DNA of 64,000 nucleotides from Pseudomonadota bacterium (GCA_023418705.1 JAEZYZ010000132.1:1-64000); one strand, 5' to 3'. Positions 8,066 to 16,167 are shown, numbered from the stretch's first letter. Numbers and translations are program-made. Notes: a model not told the origin generated them from the letters alone.

Positions 8066-8584
8066 TCACCCCGGTGAAAGCCGTGCGATGAGGACCTCGC
8101 ATCCCGGACGCAGGGGGACCACGGACCAGGGCAACCAGCCTGGCATCATCAGGAGGGTTCTCGGCAGCAGGGGGATGCGCAGGGAGCGGCCGAAGGGGAA
8201 GCCGGGGCAGGGCGCCGTCAGGGATCCGTGGCGGGGGTCCAGCACGAGTACCTCGCTCGGGTCCGCGCCAGAACCGCTCGTCTCCGCTCCGAGGCAGAAC
8301 AGGCCGTGCCAGGGCTCGGGGCAATACACGGGCACGGTGCAGTGACCCTGTTCCCAGCGCTCGACGTCCGTCGATTCTAGGCGAGCGCGTGTCGAGGGCG
8401 AGGCGCGAAGAGCGGTGGCCGCCATGTCCACGGCTGTCCGCAGGGCGTCGAGGTCGGCGGGCGGGAGTGCCTCCGCGAGGGGGCGTCCCGCTGCGGCCCG
8501 CGGGGGCATGGGGTCCATGGCGATCGGCACCAGGCGGTGGATCACCGTCGTGGGCCACAGCAGCAGCACCTCGGCTCGGCTCAT
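8066..8584 (-). CDS. Degenerate 2OG-Fe(II) oxygenase-like protein, last gene of YcaO operon
   Basis: The protein has 172 residues from ATG 8584, which overlaps the stop of the upstream oxygenase gene as ATGA. Its second half (SEVLVLDPRHGS, then PRTLLMMPGWLPWSV and EVLIARL) follows the same order of strands as the C-terminal half of the 207-residue oxygenase just upstream (VLELLDPRP, LLVAFPSWLEHQV, LCIAFNV). However, the histidines that should bind iron are not conserved. I infer a catalytically dead paralogue acting as a partner or substrate-binding subunit. An alternative is an unrelated cupin-like fold. Confidence 0.6.
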   Translation of the reverse strand: MSRAEVLLLWPTTVIHRLVPIAMDPMPPRAAAGRPLAEALPPADLDALRTAVDMAATALRASPSTRARLESTDVERWEQGHCTVPVYCPEPWHGLFCLGAETSGSGADPSEVLVLDPRHGSLTAPCPGFPFGRSLRIPLLPRTLLMMPGWLPWSVVPLRPGCEVLIARLSPG

Positions 8585-9204
8585 GCGCCGTAGCCCACGT
8601 TGAAGGCGATGCACAGGCGGTCGCTCTTGGATCGATGGGGGCGGACCTGGTGCTCCAGCCAGCTCGGGAACGCAACCAGCAGACCTTCGCGGGGCACGAT
8701 CCGGTGGACCCCAGCTTCCGCCCCGCGCGCCCGGGCAGCGGGGCGCGGATCGAGCAGCTCGAGGACGCCCTCGTCTTCGGCCAGATCTCGGGGGACGCGC
8801 ACGTAGTAGACCCCGCTCCAGACGGAACCAGGGTGCACGTGCAGCGTCTGCGCGTCGCCGGCACGGTAGCGCACGCCCCAGGCTTCGGCGCGCGGATCCT
8901 TCAGGCGAACGCCCTCGACGCTCGCTCGCACCACCGCGGCGAGCGTCGCGGCGGCTTCTTCGATCCAGGTGACGAGTCGGTGCACCGCCGGGTCACCACT
9001 CCGTAGGAGGTCCGCGGGACCCTGCCAGGCGCCGACGTTGCTGGTGGAGATGCCGGGCGCTTCTTCGCTGCGCTTCAAGATCAGCGCCGCCAAGGCCGCG
9101 TTGACCGCTGCGACGACAGAGGGCGTGTCCGGTGCCTCCTGGAGGTAAACCGGTGTCAGCCAGCAGCTCTTGAGGCCGTCACCCAGATCGCGGTGCAGGG
9201 TCAT
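8581..9204 (-). CDS. Putative 2OG-Fe(II) oxygenase (TIGR02466-like)
   Basis: This 207-residue protein carries WGVRYRAGDAQTLHVHPGS (about residues 109-127), SGVYYV, ELLDPRP and FPSWLEHQVRPH (about 179-190). That arrangement matches the TIGR02466 type of 2-oxoglutarate/iron oxygenase. H122/H124 and H185 are candidate metal ligands, and the Arg/His after EHQV may bind 2-oxoglutarate. It starts at ATG 9204, overlapping the HExxH gene as ATGA, and its own stop overlaps the next start. In a YcaO/TfuA operon it probably hydroxylates or otherwise oxidises the modified peptide or protein; the substrate is unknown. Confidence 0.75.
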   Translation of the reverse strand: MTLHRDLGDGLKSCWLTPVYLQEAPDTPSVVAAVNAALAALILKRSEEAPGISTSNVGAWQGPADLLRSGDPAVHRLVTWIEEAAATLAAVVRASVEGVRLKDPRAEAWGVRYRAGDAQTLHVHPGSVWSGVYYVRVPRDLAEDEGVLELLDPRPAARARGAEAGVHRIVPREGLLVAFPSWLEHQVRPHRSKSDRLCIAFNVGYGA

Positions 9205-9947
9205 CCGGTCTCCTGGAGGTCGCGACGCAGCCGTTCTGCGACCTCCCACCCGGTCGCCGTGAGGGTCGCCCGCGGGAATCCGGCGAGCAGCTCGAGGCAC
9301 CCGCGCAGGTAGACACGCAAATCCGCGATTCGGCGTTGGTCTTGCGTCCGTCCTCGCAGCGTGTACCAGCGAATCAAGGTCGCGGCGACATGGGAGGCGC
9401 CGATGACCTCCGTAGGGTTCCGGCCTCCCGTGCCGGTGGGCAATGTCGAAAGGACCTCGAAGGCAGGGTCGTGCAGGACGCGGACCTCCTCCACGAGGTA
9501 CATCCAGTTGTGGCAAATCTCGTGGAGCAGAAACTCCTCGAGCTCGACGGACTGTGTGAACGCACTGTCGCTGAGGAAGACGTGTTGAGGGACCCCATAG
9601 GAAGAGCATGAGGTCGCCTCTCCAGCGCGCAGTCGCAGCACGGTGAGGGGCAGATCGAGCAGACCGTTCCAGCTTGGCGCGGCATGGCGGAGCTCCCCGA
9701 AGGCTGCTTCGACCCGTGCCGCGTGACTCGCCGAGAGGGGCGCGGACGGGATGTCAACGTGGATTCCCTGCCGCCGGCGAAGGGTCAGCGCCGCGCTGGG
9801 GAGCAGCAACTCCCGCGCGGTCTCCGGAGTGAGCTCCACCCCCGGGCTCTCCCGAGAGCGCACCACCGCTACCGCAGCGAGCAACGCGCTGGAGCGAAAC
9901 CCCTCGTCCAGGAAGGGAACGCCGCCCACCAGGCCTGTGAGACTCAC
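9201..9947 (-). CDS. HExxH-motif putative peptide-modifying hydroxylase
   Basis: The protein has 248 residues from GTG 9947, which overlaps the tfuA stop as GTGA. The core motif HEICHNWMYLVEE (His142-Glu-x-x-His146) is followed by a conserved-looking GGRNPTEVIGASHVAATLI segment containing a further histidine. Proteins of this variable HExxH class are found in RiPP clusters and are described as 2-oxoglutarate-dependent peptide beta-hydroxylases rather than proteases. I rely on recollection for that family assignment. Its place between tfuA and a 2OG-Fe(II) oxygenase gene supports a role in peptide modification. Confidence 0.7.
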   Translation of the reverse strand: MSLTGLVGGVPFLDEGFRSSALLAAVAVVRSRESPGVELTPETARELLLPSAALTLRRRQGIHVDIPSAPLSASHAARVEAAFGELRHAAPSWNGLLDLPLTVLRLRAGEATSCSSYGVPQHVFLSDSAFTQSVELEEFLLHEICHNWMYLVEEVRVLHDPAFEVLSTLPTGTGGRNPTEVIGASHVAATLIRWYTLRGRTQDQRRIADLRVYLRGCLELLAGFPRATLTATGWEVAERLRRDLQETG

Positions 9948-10603
9948 GTGTTCTGCCACGGCCGGTCCCTCACGAAATCCACGAAGTCCATGTTCTTGAT
10001 GCGGAAGCGGTTGAAGTCGGCGAGGGTGCTCGAGGCACGCTCGCGGTTCTCCTCTCCGACCTCGGCGACGACTGCTTCCACGAGGGCGGGAATGGTACGA
10101 TCGCCGAACCACCGCTCCGCAAGGGTCCTTGCGATGCCTTCGCCGATTTTCGGAGCGAGCAGTTCCATTCGCACGAGCTCGGCGAGGGCTTCGCGCAGGT
10201 GGAGCATCGGCTCGCTGATGGGCCGCCACTCCGGACCCGGTCCGTGCAGCAAGGCGACCTCATCGTCCGGCAGGCTCGGATCGTTTCGATACCGCGCGTA
10301 GACGCGTCCGTAGCCCCGCAGACCCAAATGATCCATTTCCGCGGCGCGAATCGCCCCCATGGATCCCAGCCCCCACACCTGCCAGCCTGCCTCGAGGGCC
10401 GCCCGCAGCTCGCCGTGTCCCACGGACGGCGCATGCTTGAAGATCCCATCGACGATGGCGACGACACCCGGCCGGGGCGCGGCGCGCAGCAGCGCCCCGA
10501 TGGAACCTCGGCGCGCCGGCTCTCGCAGCACCAGCTCCTCCGATGCGAGGGCCTCCCGATCCAGATTCGCCGCCGTGGGGCCGACGAATACGATGCACCT
10601 CAT
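9944..10603 (-). CDS. TfuA-domain protein, YcaO partner
   Basis: This 219-residue protein opens with VFVGPT (residues 5-10) and has VAIVDGIF (48-55) and GLGSMGAIRAAEM (78-90), the hallmarks of the TfuA family. TfuA proteins work with YcaO enzymes in backbone thioamidation, for example in thioviridamide biosynthesis and methyl-coenzyme M reductase thioglycine formation. TfuA is thought to help deliver sulphide. The ATG overlaps the ycaO stop as ATGA, so the two are surely co-translated. The pairing suggests that thioamide rather than azoline chemistry should be considered for this cluster. Confidence 0.88.
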   Translation of the reverse strand: MRCIVFVGPTAANLDREALASEELVLREPARRGSIGALLRAAPRPGVVAIVDGIFKHAPSVGHGELRAALEAGWQVWGLGSMGAIRAAEMDHLGLRGYGRVYARYRNDPSLPDDEVALLHGPGPEWRPISEPMLHLREALAELVRMELLAPKIGEGIARTLAERWFGDRTIPALVEAVVAEVGEENRERASSTLADFNRFRIKNMDFVDFVRDRPWQNT

Positions 10604-11841
10604 CGATCGACTCCCAGGGCATCCCCTTGGCTTCGCAGGTGCGCGACGAGCCGGCGTCCCACCTTTCGTTCGGCGAGCGTGAAGTTCTCCGCCCCCGCCA
10701 CGGACACGCGCACGAACGACAATCTGGGGTTGGGGGACTCGTACACGTATCGGATCGCGGGACCGAGGCCGATGCGCTGCAGCGCATCGAGCACGCCGGC
10801 GAGCGCGGCATCGAGAGAGCCCGCGGTGGCCCAGCTCGCCACCTCCTCGAAGCGGATGCAGCGAGATGCGTCACCTGCGCGAGCGAGCAGCTCCTGCACG
10901 TGCTGCGCGCGGCCCTCGGAGCCCAGCTGCTCATGGCGGAGGAATACCTCGGCGAGATCGTCGCGACCTCCATGGATGTAGACGAGGCGACTCTGCACGG
11001 CCTCGAGCACCGCCCGCAGGGCGGCCGTCTCGGCGTCGACGTGGCAGCCGTAGCCGGCGTTCACCAGCTCGGGATCGGCCTCCTCGGGGTCCCAGATCAC
11101 AGCCCGAAACCAGGGCAGTCCATGGTCCGACCCGGCGAACCGGAGCCGACACTGCAGCCCCGCTGCTCGGATCCGATGCATGACCGCGCCCAGGGATTCT
11201 GGGAGCGAGTCGGGCAGGACGAGCAGCGTCTCGTCGCGCACCGTTTGCAGGGATTTCACGTCTCGTTCGACGATCTCGAGCAGCGCGTGGAGCGTGGCTT
11301 CGTCAACGTCGTTGCCTGACGCCAGCCCCGTCGTGTTCGAGCCGAACCACCGCGCGCTCGCCGTGGGCGGCACCAGGTACACCAAATCCCAAGGCAGGGG
11401 CCGCTCCTCGCCGCTCGAGAGATCGGTGCCGAGCACCCACTGCAGGGGCTCGTCGCTCGGGATCTCCACGCCCAGCCTGGGGCAGAAGGAGAGTACGTCG
11501 ACGCCGAACTCTCGGCGGGCCTGGCCGGCCGTCAACGACAGGAGCGAACCACGTGCCGGCAGGCGCTCCGCGACGGCAAACTCCAGCGCCTCCATGACCG
11601 CGCTGGCCCGGGACTCCGCCGGCGTCGCGCCCTTGCCCGCATGCACGCACAGGACGCGCCCGGTCGGTCGCACCGCGACGAACACCGGTAGACCGATGCG
11701 ATCGAGCCGTGTCACATCGACGATCCTCCGGATGCCGTGATCGGCGAGGAGCGGCGTGGCGATGGCGACCGTGTCCTCCGGAGTACGAAGGCGAAAGCTG
11801 GTTCCAAGCCGCAGCGGCTCCCTCTCACCCGCGGCAATCAC
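10600..11841 (-). CDS. YcaO-domain ATP-dependent peptide backbone-modifying enzyme
   Basis: The protein has 413 residues from GTG 11841, overlapping the upstream methyltransferase stop as GTGA. YcaO features are the glutamate-rich ATP-binding segments SRASAVMEALEFAVAERL and DEATLHALLEIVERDVKSL, the N-terminal HAGKGATP block, and the C-terminal RVSVAGAENF region. YcaO enzymes phosphorylate the peptide amide oxygen and allow attack by a side chain (azolines) or by sulphide (thioamides). No fused cyclodehydratase C protein or E1-like partner is encoded nearby. With TfuA next door, thioamidation is the best guess. The true substrate is unidentified. Confidence 0.88.
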   Translation of the reverse strand: MIAAGEREPLRLGTSFRLRTPEDTVAIATPLLADHGIRRIVDVTRLDRIGLPVFVAVRPTGRVLCVHAGKGATPAESRASAVMEALEFAVAERLPARGSLLSLTAGQARREFGVDVLSFCPRLGVEIPSDEPLQWVLGTDLSSGEERPLPWDLVYLVPPTASARWFGSNTTGLASGNDVDEATLHALLEIVERDVKSLQTVRDETLLVLPDSLPESLGAVMHRIRAAGLQCRLRFAGSDHGLPWFRAVIWDPEEADPELVNAGYGCHVDAETAALRAVLEAVQSRLVYIHGGRDDLAEVFLRHEQLGSEGRAQHVQELLARAGDASRCIRFEEVASWATAGSLDAALAGVLDALQRIGLGPAIRYVYESPNPRLSFVRVSVAGAENFTLAERKVGRRLVAHLRSQGDALGVDR

Positions 11842-12548
11842 GGAGTCTTCCCGTTGTCGCGACGCAAAAACCAGGGGCAGGCGTCGATGACCGCCGGATC
11901 CAACCCCAGCACGAGCCACGCCTTCCCCCCGCGACGCCCCATCTGGAGACACGGAAAGGGCAGGTCCGCCTCGGGATCCAGGACCCAGTAGTGGGGCGCG
12001 CGGGAGGCCAGGGGCGCGATGAGCTCGGGACCGCACACCACCCCGTTCCACGTGTCGAAGGCGAAACGTGGGTGGCCCACGTCGAAGTCGTCGATGCACA
12101 CGATGCCGCGCTCGATCGCCTCCAGCTCGGCCTGCAGGGGCCAGCGCTCGCCGCCATGGGCGTCGAGGTAGAAGAACGGCCGCTCGTACTTCCGAGCCCG
12201 AGCGGCCACGACGCGCGCCGCATCCCCGTGCTCGATCGTGACGTTCGGCGCGGCGCGCAGCCGGCGGCGGACGAGCTCGACATGCGCCGCGGCGATATCG
12301 CAGCTGGTCACGGGCAGATCCGGGTAGGCGGCTGCCAGGTAGGCCGTCGTGTCTCCCAGGAAACACCCAGTTTCGATCAACCCGTCGCAACCGTAGCCGG
12401 TCACCAAATAGTCCGCGGCGACGGCGGCGGCGATGTCGAAGCCGAAGGGGCCCCCATGGCCGGTCAAACCGACCGCTCCCATGCGCGGGATCCGATAGAA
12501 GTGGTGATACACGTGCTCGTGGCGAGCTGGGTCACCGAAGAAAGACAT
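11838..12548 (-). CDS. Class I SAM-dependent methyltransferase-like protein
   Basis: This 236-residue protein starts MSFFGDPARHEH at ATG 12548 (TGATG overlap with the preceding gene). GLIETGCFLGDTTAYLA is a plausible SAM-binding glycine loop, followed by VTSCDIAAAH, YLDAHGG and IVCIDDFDVG. This pattern resembles TylF/Methyltransf_24-type enzymes that modify small molecules or sugars. It lies between another methyltransferase gene and ycaO, so it may tailor the same product. The acceptor cannot be predicted. Confidence 0.7.
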   Translation of the reverse strand: MSFFGDPARHEHVYHHFYRIPRMGAVGLTGHGGPFGFDIAAAVAADYLVTGYGCDGLIETGCFLGDTTAYLAAAYPDLPVTSCDIAAAHVELVRRRLRAAPNVTIEHGDAARVVAARARKYERPFFYLDAHGGERWPLQAELEAIERGIVCIDDFDVGHPRFAFDTWNGVVCGPELIAPLASRAPHYWVLDPEADLPFPCLQMGRRGGKAWLVLGLDPAVIDACPWFLRRDNGKTP

Positions 12549-13468
12549 CAGACCTGCCCCTCGGCGATCCGTGCCACCACGTGCCGCAGCCCGAAGCGGC
12601 AGACGATGGGCTCCGCCGCGTCGAGCCACTGCGTCGAAAGCCGCAATAGCTCTTCGCGCCCGCCCTCGTCCAGCAGCGGCCAGTCGTACGTCGTCGCCAG
12701 GCAGCGCCACACCTCCTGGCGCGATCCGTCCAGCACCAGCTCGTGGTCTTCGATCTGCACGTCCGTCATGCCGGCCGCGGCGAAGAGCTCCCGAAGCGCC
12801 TCCACGCTGCCGGTTGCGCCATTGAACAAGGGCATTGGACGGTAGTGCCCCTCTGCGTAAAGGCGGCGCACCTCGTCCCCGAAGCGCTGATAGACGCTGT
12901 ACGTCGACGGGCGCGTCGCCAGGACGGCGGACAGCGCGCCGCCCGGTCGCAGTACGTCGCGGGCCGCGCGCAGCGCGCCCACCGGATCCGGCAAGAAGGG
13001 TAGCGTGAGGTGGAACAGCGCCAGGTCCACCTCGCCTCGACCCAGGGGCAGCTCAGCCGCTTCGGAGCGACGCACTGCTACCTGTATCTCGGCGAGCGCC
13101 ACCTCGGCCTCGTGAGGTGCGATGTCCACGCCCACGAGGCGAGCCTTCGGCCAGCGGCCTCGCGCGACCGAGAGCAGGTAGCCGTCACCGCACCCCACAT
13201 CCAGCACCGCGCCCGGAGCCCCGTCGCGCCCCCACGCCGACAGCGCCAGGTCGTAGGAGCTTTGACCATCGGCGACGCGGCCCCGGCCGAACACCGCGCT
13301 CGTCGCCGACGGCACGACGCTATGAAACCACGAAAAGAACGCACCCGGCGTCGAGACGTGCGCCGGCAGCGGTGGCGCCGGCCCGAAGCGATCGCTGCTA
13401 CTGGCGGCAGGGTCGTTGTTGCCGGCGGTGGGTTCGTCGCTCCCCGCGACAGGGTCGTTGCTACTCAC
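12548..13468 (-). CDS. Class I SAM-dependent methyltransferase, first gene of YcaO operon
   Basis: The protein has 306 residues. Residues 1-45 are a low-complexity tract (SSNDPVAGSDEPTAGNNDPA). The catalytic domain has AVLDVGCGDGYLLSVA (motif I), LVGVDIAPHE (motif II), VDLALFHLTLPFLPDP (motif IV) and LRPGGALSAV, a Methyltransf_11-type fold. GTG 13468 lacks a ribosome binding site, but a TATACT box lies eight bases upstream, compatible with a leaderless transcript for the whole seven-gene operon. The 89-bp gap to the divergent gene at 13558 must hold both promoters. The substrate is unknown. Confidence 0.8.
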   Translation of the reverse strand: MSSNDPVAGSDEPTAGNNDPAASSSDRFGPAPPLPAHVSTPGAFFSWFHSVVPSATSAVFGRGRVADGQSSYDLALSAWGRDGAPGAVLDVGCGDGYLLSVARGRWPKARLVGVDIAPHEAEVALAEIQVAVRRSEAAELPLGRGEVDLALFHLTLPFLPDPVGALRAARDVLRPGGALSAVLATRPSTYSVYQRFGDEVRRLYAEGHYRPMPLFNGATGSVEALRELFAAAGMTDVQIEDHELVLDGSRQEVWRCLATTYDWPLLDEGGREELLRLSTQWLDAAEPIVCRFGLRHVVARIAEGQV

Positions 13469-13557
13469 GGCCGGGTAGTATAGCGTTCACCTCCGTGAGT
13501 GGGAGGGCTGCGGAGAGGGTATCGGAAGCAGCCGCCTCCAGGAGGAGATGAGAATCG
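13469..13557. promoter_or_regulatory. Divergent promoter region of the YcaO operon and the basic-protein gene
   Basis: This 89-bp gap separates two divergent transcription units. A minus-strand TATACT (13482-13477) lies eight bases before GTG 13468 and could be a -10 box giving a leaderless mRNA. On the plus strand, AGGAGGAGATGAG precedes ATG 13558 as an unusually strong ribosome binding site. No clear -35 box or dyad operator is seen. Confidence 0.4.
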
Positions 13558-13986
13558 ATGAAGAAGGCAGAGCGGGAGCTAGCGAACCCCGTGTTCAAGA
13601 ACGTCACGCGGTATGCAACGCGTACGGAGAGGGCGCAGGTAGAGCGCATCGAGCTCGATCCCAAGGAGCTCGACGGTTTCATGGATCTGCTCCGCAAGGG
13701 GTTGATCGAGGCAGCGGCGTTCCACGACGCAGCCGTCCAGAATTGCATGGCGCTGAACGCAGAGCTGTCGATTCGTCTGAGCCGCCCCGTGTACAACGAG
13801 AAGACGGACCAGGTGGAGGATCTGGTGGGTTCGAACGTCGTGCGTGGCGCTCTCAAAGCCAAGAAGGTGATGAAAGGGAGCCGCAAGACGGACAGAGGCG
13901 GAATTGCCAAACGCGGAGCGGCGACCCCCAGCAAGGCGACGGCGGAGAAGTCGACAGCACGGACCCCGAAAGCTCGGAAACGCTGA
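13558..13986 (+). CDS. Small basic protein with lysine/arginine-rich tail, unknown family
   Basis: This 142-residue protein has two parts. Residues 1-95 or so look helical and globular (RIELDPKELDGFMDLLRKG, then AAAFHDAAVQNCMALNAEL). From about residue 97 a disordered tail rich in K, R, T, A and S (KAKKVMKGSRKTDRGG ... KSTARTPKARKR) resembles histone H1-like tails. A very strong ribosome binding site (AGGAGGAG) precedes it. It is divergent from the YcaO operon and just upstream of a JmjC oxygenase gene, so it may be the protein substrate of this modification cluster, or merely a DNA/RNA-binding protein. It lacks a classical RiPP core; only one Cys is present. Confidence 0.7.
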   Translation: MKKAERELANPVFKNVTRYATRTERAQVERIELDPKELDGFMDLLRKGLIEAAAFHDAAVQNCMALNAELSIRLSRPVYNEKTDQVEDLVGSNVVRGALKAKKVMKGSRKTDRGGIAKRGAATPSKATAEKSTARTPKARKR

Positions 13987-14022
13987 TCCCCAAGGGATCC
14001 GCCGTTCAAAGGATCGCGCCCG

Positions 14023-15258
14023 GTGACCGAGTCGCGCGCGGGTCGTGCCCTCGACTGGCTGCTCGATGGTGAAACCGAGCGCTTCTGGGACGCCTACGAG
14101 CACCGCCCCCTGCACCTACCCGGCACCTCGCCGGACCGCTTCGCGTCCCTGTTCAGCCTCGACGACCTCGAACGCTACCTGGTCACCGCACGCCCCGGCC
14201 CCGACCAACTCCGCCTGGTCGGTGCCGACCCCCCCCTCGAAAACGTCCACGATCCCCAGCACGTCCTCCACGCCTGGCGCGACGGCGCCACCCTGATCCT
14301 CAACGGCGTTCACCGTCGCTGGCCCCCGCTGCTCGCCCTCACCCAGGACCTGCGCGCCTGCCTGCGCGCCGACGTCGGCGTCAACGTGTACTGCACCGCA
14401 GCCCGCGGCCGTGGCTTCCCACGCCACATCGACGGACACGACGTCCTCGTCCTGCAGGTCCACGGCGCCAAACGCTGGCGCCTCTTCCAACCCCAACACC
14501 TCCTCCCCTTGGAGACCGCCCACGGTGACCTGCACTCCGTCATGACCGGTGCCATCGCCCGTCCCTCCGCTGGCGGTCCCTCCGCCAGCGATCCCAACGC
14601 TTCCTCCGAACTGGAGCTCCTAGCCGAAACCACCCTTGCGGCAGGGGACGTCCTGTACATTCCCCGTGGCGTCCCCCACGAGGCGTTGGTCCAAGCCGAA
14701 GGCTCGTTGCACTTGTCCGTCGGCATTCAGCCCTTGCGCTGGGTCGACTACCTCCACGCCGCCGTCGACGTCCTCGCCGCGCACCACGTCGAGCTCCGCC
14801 GCTCCTTGCCACGCCACCTGAGCGCCGACGCGCTCCCCCACCCAGCCGCCGCCCTGGCCTGGGCGCTCGACGTCGACGCCGACGCCAACGCCAACGCCCC
14901 CCTCGACCTGTCCGGCGCTACCCTCGCGAGCTGGATGCAAGCCGCCCGGGCCCCGGACGTCGCCGTCCCCGGCGGCACCTTCCGATCCCTCCTCGTCCCA
15001 ACCACCGACATCACCCTCGACACCGAGCTCACCCGCCGCCCCGGCGGCGACCTCCACTTCGGCCAACGAGACGCGCGCCTATGGCTACGCCTCTGCGGTT
15101 GCCGCATGCACCTGCCCCTCGAGGCCTCCGCCGCCGTCGACTTCCTGGCTCGCACCCCACGCTTTCGCATCCGCGCCCTGCCCGACGTCTACACCGATGC
15201 CACCAAGCTCCTCCTCGGTCGAGCTTGGGTAGCCGAAGGGTTTGTGTTGGTTGGGTAG
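14023..15258 (+). CDS. JmjC/cupin-type 2-oxoglutarate oxygenase (RoxA/YcfD-like)
   Basis: This 411-residue protein starts at GTG 14023, behind AAGGA. The cupin core has RHIDGHDVLVLQVHGAKRWR, with the HxD iron pair at H135 and D137, and GDVLYIPRGVPHEAL with the distal ligand H219. HGAKRW and YIPRGVPH are typical of the ribosomal-oxygenase branch, which hydroxylates His or Arg residues of ribosomal proteins. A C-terminal winged-helix-like region follows, as in that family. Its position directly after the basic small protein suggests that protein, or products of the YcaO operon, as a substrate. This is inference from context. Confidence 0.82.
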   Translation: MTESRAGRALDWLLDGETERFWDAYEHRPLHLPGTSPDRFASLFSLDDLERYLVTARPGPDQLRLVGADPPLENVHDPQHVLHAWRDGATLILNGVHRRWPPLLALTQDLRACLRADVGVNVYCTAARGRGFPRHIDGHDVLVLQVHGAKRWRLFQPQHLLPLETAHGDLHSVMTGAIARPSAGGPSASDPNASSELELLAETTLAAGDVLYIPRGVPHEALVQAEGSLHLSVGIQPLRWVDYLHAAVDVLAAHHVELRRSLPRHLSADALPHPAAALAWALDVDADANANAPLDLSGATLASWMQAARAPDVAVPGGTFRSLLVPTTDITLDTELTRRPGGDLHFGQRDARLWLRLCGCRMHLPLEASAAVDFLARTPRFRIRALPDVYTDATKLLLGRAWVAEGFVLVG

Positions 15259-15613
15259 CCAAGGACGACGCAGCCAAAGGACTCACGCCCGTACCGCCTC
15301 CAGAGCTCGCCGCTCTCAGCGTGCGCGTCGGCAACCTCCCAGAGCTCGTCACGTTCTGGTCCGAGCTCGTCCGGGACGGCAAGCGCCAGCGCGACGCCCT
15401 CGACCTCCTGCAAGAGCCGCGGCGCAGACCCCACCATGTCGCCGGGAATGTTCAACTCGGCCGGTGGAAACAAGACCGCGGCGAAGTCCTGGGCCCGTCG
15501 TCAGGACGCGCGGGGGGCGGAAGGGGCGCACCGCAATCCAAGGACGCCGCCAGGCGCCGCACGTCGTTCAGACCGGAGTACGCGATCATTTGTAACCGGT
15601 GCGCCAACCCCAT
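15189..15613 (-). pseudogene. Frameshifted hypothetical gene convergent with the JmjC gene
   Basis: Two minus-strand frames join into one plausible protein of about 140 residues. MGLAHRLQMIAYSGLNDVRR ... PLPPPARPDDGP (from ATG 15613) continues, after a one-base shift near 15490, as QDFAAVLFPPAELNIPGDMV ... ELWRRYGRESFGCVVLGYP. A missing C in a CCC run would explain it. The tail overlaps the 3' end of the JmjC gene by 70 bp. I do not recognise the family. The opposite strand in this stretch also keeps coding-like composition, so the strand choice is uncertain. Confidence 0.4.
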
Positions 15614-15650
15614 CTAGCGCCATGCAGCTCGTGCCTGCGATGACGGGGGC

Positions 15651-15755
15651 ATGCGAAGACGACACAGTTCGGAGGACCGGGAGCGATTTGTGGCGGAGCT
15701 CGAGCGTTCGGGCGATCCGGTGAGGCTCGTGGCCGAGCGAGTCGGGATCGGAGTC
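15651..15755 (+). mobile_element. Transposase OrfA N-terminal remnant (IS66/IS3 type)
   Basis: MRRRHSSEDRERFVAELERS, then DPVRLVAERVGIGVS, matches the start of the helix-turn-helix accessory OrfA proteins of IS66- or IS3-type elements. The similarity breaks off after about 35 residues. Only this 5' fragment remains. Confidence 0.6.
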
Positions 15756-15840
15756 TCGGCCCCCCCGTGCCAACGTGGCCTGAGACACCGCTTCGGAATT
15801 CAATGTGCCAAACTTCGTGGGGCGAAGGAGTGTCAGAGTC

Positions 15841-15960
15841 ATGCCGAAACCAGCGAAGGGCCCCACCGAGGTGGGCCCCGCCCCCCAGAACGACCGCCGA
15901 CAGCGCCGGAAGTTCACCGCCGAGCAGAAGCTCCGGATTCTTCGGGAAGCCGACCGGCTC
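15841..15960 (+). mobile_element. IS3-family transposase OrfA remnant
   Basis: From ATG 15841, preceded by GAAGGAG, 40 residues (QRRKFTAEQKLRILREADRL) match the N-terminus of IS3-type OrfA. The match ends exactly where the stop codon of the minus-strand gene at 15961 begins. This marks a junction between IS debris and the start of the defence island. Confidence 0.7.
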
Positions 15961-16167
15961 TCAGTCGTCGAGCTCGGCGAGCTCGGCGAGCAAGGCCAGT
16001 AGCTCGGCGTCGGTCTCTTCCCCAGGCCAGGTGCCGAAGAACGCGGACACGCCGGACGTCGTGTCCTGAGGCACGGGCTCGAAGACGGGACGCGCTTCGT
16101 CGTCGCCAGCCGCGGGGCGAGACTGCGTCGGCCTGGGCTCTGGGAGCTCCTTCCCTCGCTTCGTCAT
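15961..16167 (-). CDS. Small acidic protein in AbiE-like operon
   Basis: This 68-residue protein starts at ATG 16167, overlapping the stop of the nucleotidyltransferase gene as ATGA. It has a basic start (MTKRGKELPEPRP) and an acidic leucine-rich end (ETDAELLALLAELAELDD). No family is recognised. The tail could form a helix that binds a partner. Its stop coincides with the junction to IS3 debris, so the C-terminus could be truncated. Confidence 0.6.
   Translation of the reverse strand: MTKRGKELPEPRPTQSRPAAGDDEARPVFEPVPQDTTSGVSAFFGTWPGEETDAELLALLAELAELDD

Noticed and set aside
9201..9947. Zinc metalloprotease as the function of the HExxH protein
   Set aside because: No third metal ligand pattern of known protease families is clear, and the operon context with YcaO, TfuA and a 2OG oxygenase fits the peptide-hydroxylase class better. 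It remains possible.
10600..12390. A longer YcaO protein of 596 residues
   Set aside because: The first 183 codons lie antiphase to the methyltransferase gene and are low-complexity. GTG 11841 overlaps that gene's stop and starts the recognisable domain.
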